Part shown: positions 8,048-18,486 of the stretch, one piece after another
Position numbering within the stretch: the stretch's first letter is position 1
Layout: each line of letters begins with the position of its first letter
Assembly: GCA_049611805.1 (NCBI GenBank)
Contig: JBMZAX010000010.1
Span: 1-64,000 of the forward strand
DNA length: 64,000 nucleotides
Reading direction: 5' to 3'
DNA from: UBA7378 sp049611805
GTDB lineage: Bacteria > Pseudomonadota > Alphaproteobacteria > RS24
The notes under the pieces: model-generated
Told to the model about the DNA's origin: nothing
Seen by the model: the letters and a program-made list of their open reading frames with translations, nothing else
Databases searched by the model: none
Made by a program: the position numbers and the translations under genes

Positions 8048-9553
8048 ATGGTTGCACACATTAAAACGGTGGCCTTTTTGGGCGTGGATGCGGTTGCGGT
8101 GGATGTTCAGGTGCATCTGGCGCCGGGCCACAACGCTTTTACGGTGGTTGGCCTGCCGGACAAATCCGTGGCCGAAAGCCGCGAACGCGTGCGCGCGGCA
8201 CTGTCGGCCATGGGGCTGGCACTGCCTTATGAACGCATAACCATCAATCTTTCGCTGGCCGATTTGCCCAAGGAAGGCAGCCATTACGACCTGCCGATTG
8301 CGCTGGGCCTTTTGGTGGCGATGGGCGCGTTGACGCATGAACAGGTGGCGCCGTTTGTGGCGATGGGTGAACTGGCGCTTGACGGGGCATGCACGCCCGT
8401 GCCCGGTGCCCTTCCGGCAGCCATGGCGGCGCTGGAAAATAATTGCGGTCTGATTTGTCCGGCGGCTTGCGGGCCGGAGGCGGCGTGGTCGGGGCTCGCA
8501 CAACCCGACCGGCCCGGCATTGTCGCCGGCGGTTCATTGTTGCAAATCGTCAATCATTTGCGCGGTACGCATCTCATCGCGCCGCCCGAAGTTACCCTTG
8601 AGCAACCGACTGCCGAAGCGCTGGATATGGCCGATATTCGCGGCCAGGGCGAAACCCGCATGGCGCTGGAAGTCGCCGCGGCGGGCGGGCATAATTTATT
8701 GATGAACGGCCCGCCGGGTGCGGGCAAATCCATGCTGGCGTCGCGTCTGCCGGGCATTTTGCCGACTCTGACCCCGCAAGAACATCTTGAGATCAGCCTG
8801 ATCGAAAGCCTTGGAGCCCAGCGCGGCGGAGTGCGGCTGGCGCATCAGCGCCCGTTTCGCGCGCCGCATCATTCGGCCAGCATGGCCGCGCTTGTCGGCG
8901 GCGGACGCCATGCCCGGCCGGGCGAGATTTCGCTGGCGCATAATGGTGTGCTGTTTCTGGATGAATTGCCGGAATTTCCCCGTCAGGCGCTTGATGCTCT
9001 GCGTCAGCCCATTGAAACCGGCACGGTGTCGCTTGCCCGTGCCGAGGTGCATATCAGCTATCAGGCGCGGTTTCAGCTTGTCGCCGCCATGAACCCGTGT
9101 CGCTGCGGCTATGCCGAAGACCCGGATTTGGCCTGCCATCGTCTGCCGATTTGCCGGCAGGAATATATCGGGCGTTTGTCCGGGCCGTTGCTCGACAGGT
9201 TTGACGTGCGCGTCAATGTGCCGCCGGTGCCATTGTCGGAAATGATGGGCAGTGAAAAGGGCGAAGCCAGCACCGTCATTGCCGCGCGCGTCGGCGCGGC
9301 GCGCGAGGTGCAAATGGCGCGGCAAAATTGCCTCAACGCGCATCTTGACGGCGAGGCGCTTTACAAGCTGGCCGCACCGGACACGGCCGGCCAGAACCTG
9401 CTCGACCGCATCGCCGACACCAAAAAACTGGGCGCGCGCGGGTTTAACCGCATTTTGCGTGTCGCCCGCACGCTGGCCGATCTTGACCATGGCGATATGC
9501 CGCGTGCGGAAAATATTGCCACCGCGATACGCTGGCGCGACATCGCATTTTAG
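8048..9553 (+). CDS. comM: ComM/YifB family Mg-chelatase-like AAA+ ATPase
   Basis: 501 residues. The N-terminal ChlI/Lon-S5-like domain has TVVGLPDKSVAESRERVRAAL and ITINLSLADLPKEGSHYDLP. Walker A is GPPGAGKS at residues 221-228, with HNGVLFLDELPEF as Walker B and NPCRCGY as a Cys-containing motif. The C-terminal part has the RGFNRILRVARTLADL helical bundle. In Vibrio and Haemophilus ComM is a helicase promoting branch migration in natural transformation; outside competent species its role is less clear. The ATG at 8048 is the natural start; an in-frame TTG at 8036 is possible. The 115 bases upstream are AT-rich and probably carry its promoter. Confidence 0.93.
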   Translation: MVAHIKTVAFLGVDAVAVDVQVHLAPGHNAFTVVGLPDKSVAESRERVRAALSAMGLALPYERITINLSLADLPKEGSHYDLPIALGLLVAMGALTHEQVAPFVAMGELALDGACTPVPGALPAAMAALENNCGLICPAACGPEAAWSGLAQPDRPGIVAGGSLLQIVNHLRGTHLIAPPEVTLEQPTAEALDMADIRGQGETRMALEVAAAGGHNLLMNGPPGAGKSMLASRLPGILPTLTPQEHLEISLIESLGAQRGGVRLAHQRPFRAPHHSASMAALVGGGRHARPGEISLAHNGVLFLDELPEFPRQALDALRQPIETGTVSLARAEVHISYQARFQLVAAMNPCRCGYAEDPDLACHRLPICRQEYIGRLSGPLLDRFDVRVNVPPVPLSEMMGSEKGEASTVIAARVGAAREVQMARQNCLNAHLDGEALYKLAAPDTAGQNLLDRIADTKKLGARGFNRILRVARTLADLDHGDMPRAENIATAIRWRDIAF

Positions 9554-9639
9554 CACGCTGGCAGGTGCGGTAAGAATTATGTTATACAGCCGTAATAAAA
9601 TTGAAATACGAACCGCTACATAAAGCGGCTGGTGACACC

Positions 9640-10515
9640 ATGACAGATCAGATTTTTTCGCCCGATCCGCAAATGCCAGGCTGGTTTTTTGACAGCAGCG
9701 ATTTGCCGGTTTTTGAGCAGCGCGGCCCCTTGAGCGTGCGTCTGGCGCGCAATGCTGTCGAGGTCGCGGCCGTGCAGGCCCTGCGGTATCAGATTTTTTA
9801 CGAGGAAATGAGCGCGCGCCCCAGTGCGGCGCAAGCCGAAACCGCGCGCGATTTCGACGATTATGACGCGATTTGCGACCATTTGATTTTGACCACGCGC
9901 GCGGCGACCGAACAGGTGACGGAGGACGCGCATCTGCCGAGCGGGGAAACCATTGTCGGCTGCTACCGCCTGTTGCGCCAATCGGTTGCCGAAAACCATG
10001 GCGGGTTTTACAGCGCCGATGAGTTTGACCTCAAGCCGATGCTGGAAAATGCCGGACGCGGCCTCAATATTATGGAGCTGGGCCGGTCTTGCGTGGCGCC
10101 CGAATATCGCACCAAACACGGCATTGACCTGATGTGGCACGGGCTGGGTGCCATGGTGTCGCATTACGGCATTGATGCCATGATGGGGTGTGCGAGTTTT
10201 GCGGGTACGGATGTGGCCGCGCTGGAGGAGCCTTTGAGCTATCTCTATCACACCCGCCGCACGCCGGGCCCCTGGGAAGTGCGCGCCCTGCCCGAACGTT
10301 TTGTCGATATGAATATTCTGCCGCCCGACGCCATTGACAAGCGCGCGGCCTTGCGCGCCATGCCGCCTGTCTTGCGCGGCTATGTTCGTACCGGTTGCAT
10401 GATCGGCAATGGCGCGGTGATCGACCACCAGTTCCAGACGGTCGATGTGTTCGTGCTGATGCCGTTAACCGCGGTCGAAGACCGCTATATGGCACGTTAC
10501 GGGCAGACGGGTTAA
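9640..10515 (+). CDS. olsB: OlsB-like L-ornithine N(alpha)-acyltransferase (GNAT-fold)
   Basis: 291 residues of the OlsB family, which transfers a 3-hydroxyacyl group from ACP to ornithine to make lyso-ornithine lipid, a phosphate-free membrane lipid. Visible signatures are LRYQIFYEEMSA, DFDDYDAICDHLIL, IVGCYRLLRQ, ELGRSCVAPEYR, GCASFAGTD and LPPVLRGY-like MPPVLRGYVRTG. No olsA lies next to it; the PlsC homologue at 24501 could supply that step. I chose the ATG at 9640; a TTG at 9601 is in frame. A small hairpin (CCGCT/AGCGG, 9613-9628) sits before the start. The 3' end overlaps maeB by four bases, convergent. Confidence 0.88.
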   Translation: MTDQIFSPDPQMPGWFFDSSDLPVFEQRGPLSVRLARNAVEVAAVQALRYQIFYEEMSARPSAAQAETARDFDDYDAICDHLILTTRAATEQVTEDAHLPSGETIVGCYRLLRQSVAENHGGFYSADEFDLKPMLENAGRGLNIMELGRSCVAPEYRTKHGIDLMWHGLGAMVSHYGIDAMMGCASFAGTDVAALEEPLSYLYHTRRTPGPWEVRALPERFVDMNILPPDAIDKRAALRAMPPVLRGYVRTGCMIGNGAVIDHQFQTVDVFVLMPLTAVEDRYMARYGQTG

Positions 10516-12788
10516 AGCTCTATTTCTTCCAGGCCATAAGCGGCAATCGCCGCCATATTCAGCACTTCCGTTGCGGTGGCGCCAATGCGCGCGATTTGCA
10601 CCGACTGGTTGAGCCCCATCAAAATCGGGCCGATCAGCGTGGCATTGCCCAATTCTTCCAGCATTTTGGTCGAGATGGAGGCCGAGTGGATGGCCGGCAT
10701 GACCAGCACATTTGCCGGTTCCGACAGGCGGCAGAACGGATAGCGCCCCATCGCCTCGCGGTTGAGGGCGACATCGGCGGCCATTTCCCCGTCATATTCA
10801 AAATCGACATTGCGGCTGTCCAATATGCGCACGGCCTCGCGCACATAGACCGAGCGGTCGCCTTCGGGGTGGCCGAAGGTCGAATAGGCAAGCATGGCAA
10901 CGCGGGGCTCATGGCCCAGCGCGCGCGCCGTCGCAGCAGATTGCACGGCGATATCGGCCAGCTCTTCCGCGCTTGGCATGTCGATCACATTGGTGTCGGC
11001 CACCAGCACGGTGCGCCCGCCGCGCGCAATCAGCATGGAAATGCCCAGCACACGATGGCCGGGGCGCGGGTCGATAACTTGCGAAACCTCTTCAAGCGTA
11101 ATCGAATAGCTGCGCGTTACGCCCGTTACCATGGCGTCGGCATCGCCATTGACCAGCGCGCATGCCCCGAAAATATTGCGGTCATTGCTGACCAGCCGGA
11201 AGCAATCGCGGTAAAGGCGTCCCTGCCGCTGTAATTTGCGAAACAGAAATTCGGCATAGGCGTCGCATTGCGTCGATGAGCGGGTGTCGCGTATTTCAAT
11301 ATCGGTGCGCGCATCCAGCCCCAGCTCGGCCATATTGGCGCGCACAATATCTTCCGTGCCGATCAAAATCGGTTCGCCCAATCCGAGATCCTTATACGCG
11401 ATGGCCGCGCGGATAACCTGCTCCTGCTCGCCTTCGGCAAAGATCATGCGTTTGGCGTTTTTGCGCGATTTGTTCATGATGATTTGCAGCGAGCTGGCCG
11501 CCGGATCAAGGCGCGCCGAAAGCCGGTCGCGATAGGCCTCGACATCGACAATCGGTGCGCGCGCCACGCCGCTATCCATCGCCGCTTGCGCCACCGCCGG
11601 CGGAATGTCACGAATGAGGCGCGGGTCAAACGGCACCGGAATAATATAGCGCGGGCCAAAGCGCGGACGCTCACCCTGATAGGCGGCGGCAACTTCATCC
11701 GGCACATCTTCGCGCGCCAGCATGGCGAGTGCTTCGGCGCAGGCGATTTTCATATCGTCATTAATGGTCGTTGCCCGCACATCCAGCGCGCCACGGAAAA
11801 TATAGGGGAACCCCAGAACATTATTCACCTGATTGGGATAGTCCGACCGACCGGTTGCGATAATCGCATCGTCGCGAATGGCGGCAACTTCTTCGGGCGT
11901 AATCTCCGGGTCAGGATTTGCCATGGCAAAAATAATCGGATTGTCGGCCATGCTGCGCACCATTTCTTCCGTCATGGCACCTTTTACCGACAGACCCAAA
12001 AACACATCCGCGCCCTTCAGCGCATCGGCAAGCGTGCGCGCGTCCGTGTCAACCGCATGGGCGGATTTCCACTGGTTGAGGCCCTCTTTGCGGCCTTTGT
12101 AAATGACGCCCTTCGTGTCGCACAAAATTGCGTTTTCCGCCGGCAGCCCCATGGCTTTAATCAGCTCAAGACAGGCAATGCCGGCCGAGCCCGCGCCGTT
12201 TACGGCAATTTTAATGTCCTTAATGTCGCGCCCCGTCAGGTGCAGCGCATTGATAAGGCCCGCCGCGCAAATAATGGCCGTGCCGTGCTGGTCGTCATGG
12301 AAAACCGGAATATCCATCAATTCGCGCAATTGTTGCTCGATGATAAAGCAGTCCGGTGCGCGAATGTCTTCCAGATTAATGCCGCCAAATGACGGGCCCA
12401 AATGCTTGACGGCGTCGATGAAGGCGGTCGGGTCTTCCGTGTCGACTTCCAGATCGATCGAGTCGACATCGGCAAAACGCTTGAACAAAACCGCCTTGCC
12501 TTCCATTACCGGCTTGGCGGCCAGAGCCCCAAGGTTTCCCAGCCCCAAAATTGCCGTTCCGTTGGAAATCACGGCGACCATATTGCCGCGCGAGGTGTAG
12601 TCGTATGACGTCTCCGCATTGTCGGCAATGGCCTGCACCGGCACGGCAACACCCGGCGAATAGGCCAGCGACAAATCGCGCTGGGTCGCCATGGGCTTGG
12701 TCGGGCTAATTTCGAGCTTGCCCGGTTTGCCGCGCGTATGGAAGCGTAAGGCTTCCTGGTCGGTGAAACTCTTGGTATTGTCGCTCAT
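10512..12788 (-). CDS. maeB: NADP-dependent malic enzyme with C-terminal phosphotransacetylase-like domain
   Basis: 758 residues, typical of the large fused malic enzyme that decarboxylates malate to pyruvate with NADP. The first about 430 residues are the malic enzyme: LAYSPGVAVPVQAI, GNLGALAAKPVMEGKAVLFK, FHDDQHGTAII and NGAGSAGIACLELI (NADP-binding loop). The rest is a phosphotransacetylase-like domain (FAEGEQEQVIRAA, VTGVTRSY, ARGGRTVLVADTNV, YPFCRLSEPANVLVMPAIHSA), thought to sense acetyl-CoA rather than catalyse. It is divergent from mutS across a 155-base gap. Confidence 0.96.
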   Translation of the reverse strand: MSDNTKSFTDQEALRFHTRGKPGKLEISPTKPMATQRDLSLAYSPGVAVPVQAIADNAETSYDYTSRGNMVAVISNGTAILGLGNLGALAAKPVMEGKAVLFKRFADVDSIDLEVDTEDPTAFIDAVKHLGPSFGGINLEDIRAPDCFIIEQQLRELMDIPVFHDDQHGTAIICAAGLINALHLTGRDIKDIKIAVNGAGSAGIACLELIKAMGLPAENAILCDTKGVIYKGRKEGLNQWKSAHAVDTDARTLADALKGADVFLGLSVKGAMTEEMVRSMADNPIIFAMANPDPEITPEEVAAIRDDAIIATGRSDYPNQVNNVLGFPYIFRGALDVRATTINDDMKIACAEALAMLAREDVPDEVAAAYQGERPRFGPRYIIPVPFDPRLIRDIPPAVAQAAMDSGVARAPIVDVEAYRDRLSARLDPAASSLQIIMNKSRKNAKRMIFAEGEQEQVIRAAIAYKDLGLGEPILIGTEDIVRANMAELGLDARTDIEIRDTRSSTQCDAYAEFLFRKLQRQGRLYRDCFRLVSNDRNIFGACALVNGDADAMVTGVTRSYSITLEEVSQVIDPRPGHRVLGISMLIARGGRTVLVADTNVIDMPSAEELADIAVQSAATARALGHEPRVAMLAYSTFGHPEGDRSVYVREAVRILDSRNVDFEYDGEMAADVALNREAMGRYPFCRLSEPANVLVMPAIHSASISTKMLEELGNATLIGPILMGLNQSVQIARIGATATEVLNMAAIAAYGLEEIEL

Positions 12789-12943
12789 TGTAATTCCAGT
12801 TCAGATAAAACGTCTCTTTTGTAGGGCTTTGTTCGTGCCAATACAAGGCGCAACAGGGCAGGCGCCCGATAAAGACAAATATTATCGGCGCAAAGCCCGT
12901 GTGCGGCATTTTCCTGCCGCCGCAGCTCTGATAGGGTAGCCCC

Positions 12944-15661
12944 ATGACTGCTTCTGCCAAGCCCGCCGGCGCTTCTGCCGCAACGCCGATGATGGCGCAA
13001 TATCTGGACATAAAGGCCGCGCATGAAGATGCGCTGCTGTTTTATCGGATGGGCGATTTTTACGAGCTTTTCTTTGACGATGCGGTGACAGCGGCGGCCG
13101 CCCTCGACATCACCCTAACCCAGCGCGGCCAGCATCTCGGCCGGGATGTGCCCATGTGCGGGGTGCCGGTGCATGCCGCCGAAAGCTATCTTGAGCGGCT
13201 GATACGTCAAGGCCACCGGGTGGCTGTTTGCGAGCAGATGGAAGACCCTGCCGAGGCCAAAAAACGAGGGTCAAAAGCCGTTGTGGCCCGCGATGTGGTG
13301 CGCCTTGTCACGCCCGGCACATTGAGCGAGGAGGCATTGCTGGACGCGCGCGCCAATAATTTTCTCGCCGCGCTGGCACCGGTGGGCGATGAGCTGGCAC
13401 TGGCCTGGCTGGACATGTCGACGGGCGTGTTTGCCGTGTGCCATACCGATGCCGAGGGGTTGGGCGCGCTTCTGGCGCGGCTCGCACCCAGCGAGATTTT
13501 ATTGCCCTCCGATTTGGGTGGCGATATTGGTGGCGATTTGGGTGGCGATATCGGTGCCGATTATACGGTGCTGGAAACCGAGATTTTGTCTTCGGAACGT
13601 GCCGGCCATATTCTGAGCGACTATTTTAATGTCGCCACGCCGTCATTGCTGGGAGATTTGTCGCGCGCCCATATTGCCGCTTGCGGCACTTTGCTGGCCT
13701 ATTTGCAGCAAACCCAGATCGCGCATATGCCGCGCCTTGCCCGCCCGCATATTGAAGCCCCGGAGCATCATTTGGGGCTGGATGCCGCAACGCGGGCAAA
13801 TCTTGAACTGACCCGCACCCAGACGGGAGAAAAAACCGGCAGTGTGCTGGCGACGATTGACCTGACGGTTTCGGCGGCGGGCGCACGCGAATTGGCCGAC
13901 CGGCTGGCCGCCCCATTGGGCGACATGGCCGAAATTTGCGCGCGCCATCAAGCCGTGCGGTTTTTTGTCGACGAAAACGCCGCGCGCGAAGATATGCGCG
14001 GGCAGCTTAAAAACCTGCCCGACATGATGCGCGCTTTGAGCCGGCTGGTGCTGGCGCGCGGGGGCCCGCGCGATTTGCAGGCGCTCGCGGTCGGCTTGCA
14101 GGGCGGCGAGGCGGTGCGCGCGCATCTGTCAAATTTGCAAAATGATGCCGGTCTGCCCGACGAGATCAGCGCCATGGTGCGCCCGCTCAGCTGTTTCGGC
14201 TCGGATGAAACCTCCAAGCGTCTGGCGCAATTGGTCGAAACTTTGACCGCCGCGCTGGGCGACACATTGCCGGTTCTGGCGCGCGATGGCGGCTTTGTGC
14301 GCGACGGCTATCACGCCCCGCTCGATCAGGCGCGCGAATTGAGCAGCGAAAGCCGCCGCGTGATTGCCGGCCTGCAGGCCCGCTACAGTTCCGAAACTGA
14401 AATCAAGGCGCTGAAGATCAAACATAATGGCGTGCTGGGCTATCACATTGAAGTGCCCGCCCAGCACGGCGACCGGCTGATGGCGCCGCCGCTCAATGAA
14501 ATTTTCATCCACCGCCAGACACTGGCAAATTCGGTGCGCTTTTCCTCCGAAGAGCTTTCCACGCTGGCCGGAAAAATAAGCCGTGCCGGTGAAACCGCTC
14601 TGGCGCTGGAGACGGAAATTTTCGAACGCTTGCGCGAAGAAGCCATTGCGCTGGCCGATGAGATTGAGGCTTTCGCGAAAGCCCTCGCCGCGCTGGATGT
14701 GACCACGGCACTGGCGAAGCTCGCCGTGGCGCGCGACTGGGTGCAGCCCGAAATGCGCGATGATTTGGTGTTTGATATTCGCGGCGGGCGTCATCCGGTG
14801 GTCGAGGCCGCGCTGTTGGCCGATGGCGGGGCCCCGTTTATTCCCAATGATTGCGCGCTGGACGGTGCCGCAAATATACACGCCCGCCTGACCCTGCTGA
14901 CGGGGCCGAATATGGCCGGCAAATCAACCTATTTGCGCCAGAACGCCTTGATTGCCATTCTCGCGCATATGGGCAGTTTTGTGCCCGCGCGCGAAGCCCG
15001 CATCGGGCTTGTCGACCGTGTGTTCAGCCGCGTCGGGGCGGCCGATGATCTGGCGCGTGGCCGCTCGACTTTCATGGTCGAGATGATGGAAACCGCAACC
15101 ATTCTCAATCAGGCGAGCCCGCGTGCGCTGGTGATTTTGGACGAGATCGGGCGCGGCACGGCAACCTTTGACGGCCTGTCGATCGCCTGGGCGGCGGTTG
15201 AATATCTGCATGACATTGCCGGGTGCCGAACATTGTTTGCCACGCATTATCACGAATTGACCGGATTGGGCGCGCGCCTGGACGGCCTTGCAAATGCCTC
15301 CATGCTGGTGCGCGAGCATGACGGCCAGCTGGTGTTTCTGCATGAGGTGGGTGCCGGTGCCGCCGACCGGTCTTACGGCATTCATGTGGCGGAATTGGCG
15401 GGTCTGCCGCCTGCGGTTATTGCGCGTGCCCGCGCGGTTCTGGCTTTGCTTGAGGAAAACCGCGCCGCCGCCGATCTGGTGCCCGCGCTTGACGAATTGC
15501 CGCTGTTTACGCCGCAATCGATTGCCCCGCCCGAAACGGATAAATTGCGCGAAGCCCTCGCCGCGCTCGACCCTGACCGCCTCAGCCCACGCGAGGCGCT
15601 GGACTGGCTTTACCGGTTGCGGGCGCTTATGTCGCCCGATAAGGACGGAAACGTGCTATAG
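12944..15661 (+). CDS. mutS: DNA mismatch repair protein MutS
   Basis: 905 residues. The mismatch-recognition domain has the FYE-type motif (DFYELFFDDA, about residue 38) and MCGVPVHAAESYLERLI. The lever/clamp follows. The ATPase domain has Walker A GPNMAGKS at residues 654-661, VDRVFSRVGAADDLARGRSTF, ALVILDEIGRGT and the TATFATHYHEL-like LFATHYHEL. Residues 192-207 are a low-complexity Gly-Asp stretch coded by four 12-base tandem units (see the repeat entry). The gene is followed after 43 bases by glnD. Confidence 0.98.
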   Translation: MTASAKPAGASAATPMMAQYLDIKAAHEDALLFYRMGDFYELFFDDAVTAAAALDITLTQRGQHLGRDVPMCGVPVHAAESYLERLIRQGHRVAVCEQMEDPAEAKKRGSKAVVARDVVRLVTPGTLSEEALLDARANNFLAALAPVGDELALAWLDMSTGVFAVCHTDAEGLGALLARLAPSEILLPSDLGGDIGGDLGGDIGADYTVLETEILSSERAGHILSDYFNVATPSLLGDLSRAHIAACGTLLAYLQQTQIAHMPRLARPHIEAPEHHLGLDAATRANLELTRTQTGEKTGSVLATIDLTVSAAGARELADRLAAPLGDMAEICARHQAVRFFVDENAAREDMRGQLKNLPDMMRALSRLVLARGGPRDLQALAVGLQGGEAVRAHLSNLQNDAGLPDEISAMVRPLSCFGSDETSKRLAQLVETLTAALGDTLPVLARDGGFVRDGYHAPLDQARELSSESRRVIAGLQARYSSETEIKALKIKHNGVLGYHIEVPAQHGDRLMAPPLNEIFIHRQTLANSVRFSSEELSTLAGKISRAGETALALETEIFERLREEAIALADEIEAFAKALAALDVTTALAKLAVARDWVQPEMRDDLVFDIRGGRHPVVEAALLADGGAPFIPNDCALDGAANIHARLTLLTGPNMAGKSTYLRQNALIAILAHMGSFVPAREARIGLVDRVFSRVGAADDLARGRSTFMVEMMETATILNQASPRALVILDEIGRGTATFDGLSIAWAAVEYLHDIAGCRTLFATHYHELTGLGARLDGLANASMLVREHDGQLVFLHEVGAGAADRSYGIHVAELAGLPPAVIARARAVLALLEENRAAADLVPALDELPLFTPQSIAPPETDKLREALAALDPDRLSPREALDWLYRLRALMSPDKDGNVL
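13517..13564 (+). repeat. Four 12-base tandem repeats inside mutS
   Basis: Units start at 13517, 13529, 13541 and 13553, each a variant of GGTGGCGATATT, coding GGDI, GGDL, GGDI and GADY in frame. Gain or loss of units would keep the reading frame and change MutS by four residues each. The location is the connector region, outside the mismatch-binding and ATPase motifs. Confidence 0.85.
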
Positions 15662-15704
15662 TCGCGGGCATTGTCGAGTAACCCGTGAAAATTGGACCCA
15701 GTGT

Positions 15705-18482
15705 ATGACGGCCAGAAAGAAAACCCGCAAACTGACACGCGAGGAGACATTTCTCGCTGAAATGCGTGCGGCGGCTGAACCGCATTGGGGCAATGACACA
15801 AAAATGCGCGCCGCGGTGCTGGATGTTTTGAAGGATATTTTGCAGACGGGCCGCACTGAGGCGCGTGAAAAACTCGAAGCCAACCGGCTGAAGGGCGCGC
15901 GTTGCGCGGAATTTCTGTCCGATTTGCAAGACGATATAATGCGCGCGCTGGGCACATTTGTATCCAAGGATATGTTGCGCATGTCCAACCCGACCGAAGC
16001 CGAAACCGTGACGGTTCTGGCCGTCGGCGGCTATGGGCGCGGGCGGCTGGCGCCGGGTTCGGATATCGATCTTCTGTTTCTGCTGCCCTATAAGCGCAAT
16101 GCAACGTCGGAAAGTTTTGTCGAACATATTCTCTATTTTCTCTGGGATCTCGGCCTGAAAGTCGGCCATGCCACGCGCACGGTCAAAGATTGCATGACCC
16201 AGGCACTGGCCGATTTCACCGTGCGGACAACCATGCTCGAAAACCGCTTTTTATACGGCGCACCCGCTTTGCATGAAGAGTTTACCGCCGCGTTTCAAAA
16301 ACAGGTCACGCGCGGCACGGCGCGCGAGTTTGTCGAAGCCAAATTGTCCGAGCGCGACGAACGCCATATCCGCGCCGGCCAGTCGCGCTATCTTGTCGAG
16401 CCGAATATCAAGGAGAGCAAGGGGGGTTTGCGCGACCTCAACACATTGTTCTGGATTGCGCGCTATTGCTATCAGATCGATGCGCTGGAAGAGCTGATCA
16501 AGCTGAAAATTCTGACCGCCGATGAATTGCGCCTGTTCCGCAAATGCGATGCGTTTTTGTGGGAGGTGCGCTGCCATTTGCATTTTCTGACCGGGCGCGC
16601 CGAAGAGCGCCTGAGTTTCGATGTGCAAAAAAGTCTGGCGACACGCTTCAACACCGCCGGTTCGGCGGGCATGAAATCGGTCGAGAAATTCATGCGGCAA
16701 TATTTCCTGGTCGCCAAAAATGTCGGCGACCTGACGGCGATTTTTTGCGCCTCGCTGGAAGAACAGCAGAAAAAACCGCGTGCGCGCACACGCCTGCCGG
16801 CCCTGTTTCAACGCCAGAAGCAGGTGCATGGTTTCAAATTCGGTCGTGGCCGCCTGACCATGGCGCGGGCAGATTGTTTCCGCAATGATCCGGTTAATCT
16901 CATCCGCGTGTTTCATCTGGCAGACCGTTTCCGGCTGGATATCCATCCCGATACATTGCGCGAGATAACGCGGTCGGTGGGTTTGATCGGGCCCGAATTG
17001 CGCGCCGATCAGCGGGCCAATGATCTGTTTTTGGAAATTCTGACATCCAGACGCGCGCCCGAACGCACATTGCGCCGCATGAATGAAGCCGGTGTGCTGG
17101 GTCGGTTTGTGCCGGATTTCGGGCGCATTGTGGCGATGATGCAGTTCAACATGTACCATCACTATACGGCAGACGAGCATTTGCTGCGCGCCATCGGGTT
17201 ATTGTCCGAGGTCGAGCAGGGCAAGGCGACGCAAGAACACCCCATCGCCTTTGAATTGCTGAGTACGGGCGAGATTAACCGCAATGTCATTTATCTCGCG
17301 GTGTTGCTGCACGATATCGCCAAGGGACGACCTGAAGACCATTCGATTGCCGGTGCGCGCATTGCGCGGCGGCTGGGGCCGCGGCTGGGCTTCACCAAAG
17401 CCGAAACGCGCCTGACCGAATGGCTGGTGCGCGAGCATCTCGTCATGAGCGATGTGGCGCAAAGGCGCGATTTGTCCGACCCGCGCACGATTGAAGATTT
17501 CGCGGCCACGGTGCAAACCACCGAGCGGCTCAAACATTTGCTGGTGCTGACGGAGGTTGATATCAAAGCCGTCGGGCCCGGTGTGTGGAATGGCTGGAAA
17601 GCCAAGCTCATCAGCGAATTATATTTCGAGACCCAGGCCCTGCTCACCGGTTCGGGTGCCATGGTCAATCGCGGCGAGCGCGTGGCGGCGGCACAATCCG
17701 CTTTCAGCCTCGCCCTGCCGGAAGACTGGACACGGCGCAAGCTGTCGGCCTATATGCGGCTGCATTCGGATGCCTATTGGCTCAATTTTCCGACCGATGT
17801 GCAGGTGCATCATGCCGCGCTGATCGAGAAGTCAAAAACCCAGCCCCTGATTGTCGATGCCCGCCCCGACCCGGAGCGGGCCTGCGCGGAAATTACCGTG
17901 ATTTGCCAGGATGACCCCGGCCTGTTTGCCCGATTGAGCGGGGCGTGTGCGCGCGCGGGCATGGATATTCTGGATGCGCGCATTTCAACAACCACCAATG
18001 GGCTGGCGGTTGATGTGCTGCATGTTCAGGAGGCGGGCATTGCCACCGCCCCCGATGCGGCGCGCACGCAACGCTTGTGCAAAATCATGCGTTCTGCGCT
18101 GGAAGGCAGTGTAAATCTCAACCACCCGCCGCAGACGGAAATGAGCGAGAAAACGCGCCGCACGCTCAAAACTTTTGACCATGAAACCCAGATCAATTTT
18201 GACAATCAGGCGTCCGAGCATGCCAGCGTGCTTGAAATCAGCACATCCGACCGTCCCGGCCTGCTGTTTGATCTGGCGCATTGCCTGTATGCGTGCAATG
18301 TGAATATTACCGCCGCGCGCGTGGCGACATTTGGCGAGCGGGCGTCGGATGTTTTTTACGTGCAGGATTTGTTCGGCGAAAAATTGCAATCGACCGCCCG
18401 CATGTCGCGCATCCGTCAAGCCCTGGCAAAAACCATTGACGCGCCGATCGCGGCGCGCGGCGACGCCGCGAAAGTTGCCTGA
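15705..18482 (+). CDS. glnD: PII uridylyltransferase / uridylyl-removing enzyme
   Basis: GlnD uridylylates PII proteins when glutamine is low and deuridylylates them when it is high. The 925 residues have a nucleotidyltransferase domain with GGYGRGRLAPGSDIDLLFL from residue 108, the PII-UR helical segment (FVEAKLSERDERH, NIKESKGGLRDLNTL), an HD domain with LLHDIAKGRPEDHS (H536-D537) and two C-terminal ACT domains, near 728 (EITVICQDDPGLFARLSG) and 840 (VLEISTSDRPGLLFDL). I chose the ATG at 15705. The open frame extends upstream into mutS in another frame, but that part is not GlnD-like. murJ starts four bases after the stop. Confidence 0.97.
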   Translation: MTARKKTRKLTREETFLAEMRAAAEPHWGNDTKMRAAVLDVLKDILQTGRTEAREKLEANRLKGARCAEFLSDLQDDIMRALGTFVSKDMLRMSNPTEAETVTVLAVGGYGRGRLAPGSDIDLLFLLPYKRNATSESFVEHILYFLWDLGLKVGHATRTVKDCMTQALADFTVRTTMLENRFLYGAPALHEEFTAAFQKQVTRGTAREFVEAKLSERDERHIRAGQSRYLVEPNIKESKGGLRDLNTLFWIARYCYQIDALEELIKLKILTADELRLFRKCDAFLWEVRCHLHFLTGRAEERLSFDVQKSLATRFNTAGSAGMKSVEKFMRQYFLVAKNVGDLTAIFCASLEEQQKKPRARTRLPALFQRQKQVHGFKFGRGRLTMARADCFRNDPVNLIRVFHLADRFRLDIHPDTLREITRSVGLIGPELRADQRANDLFLEILTSRRAPERTLRRMNEAGVLGRFVPDFGRIVAMMQFNMYHHYTADEHLLRAIGLLSEVEQGKATQEHPIAFELLSTGEINRNVIYLAVLLHDIAKGRPEDHSIAGARIARRLGPRLGFTKAETRLTEWLVREHLVMSDVAQRRDLSDPRTIEDFAATVQTTERLKHLLVLTEVDIKAVGPGVWNGWKAKLISELYFETQALLTGSGAMVNRGERVAAAQSAFSLALPEDWTRRKLSAYMRLHSDAYWLNFPTDVQVHHAALIEKSKTQPLIVDARPDPERACAEITVICQDDPGLFARLSGACARAGMDILDARISTTTNGLAVDVLHVQEAGIATAPDAARTQRLCKIMRSALEGSVNLNHPPQTEMSEKTRRTLKTFDHETQINFDNQASEHASVLEISTSDRPGLLFDLAHCLYACNVNITAARVATFGERASDVFYVQDLFGEKLQSTARMSRIRQALAKTIDAPIAARGDAAKVA

Positions 18483-18486
18483 CACA

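Noticed and set aside
13517..13564. CRISPR-like repeats
   Set aside because: Units are contiguous 12-base coding repeats without spacers. No CRISPR array or cas gene was seen anywhere in the window.
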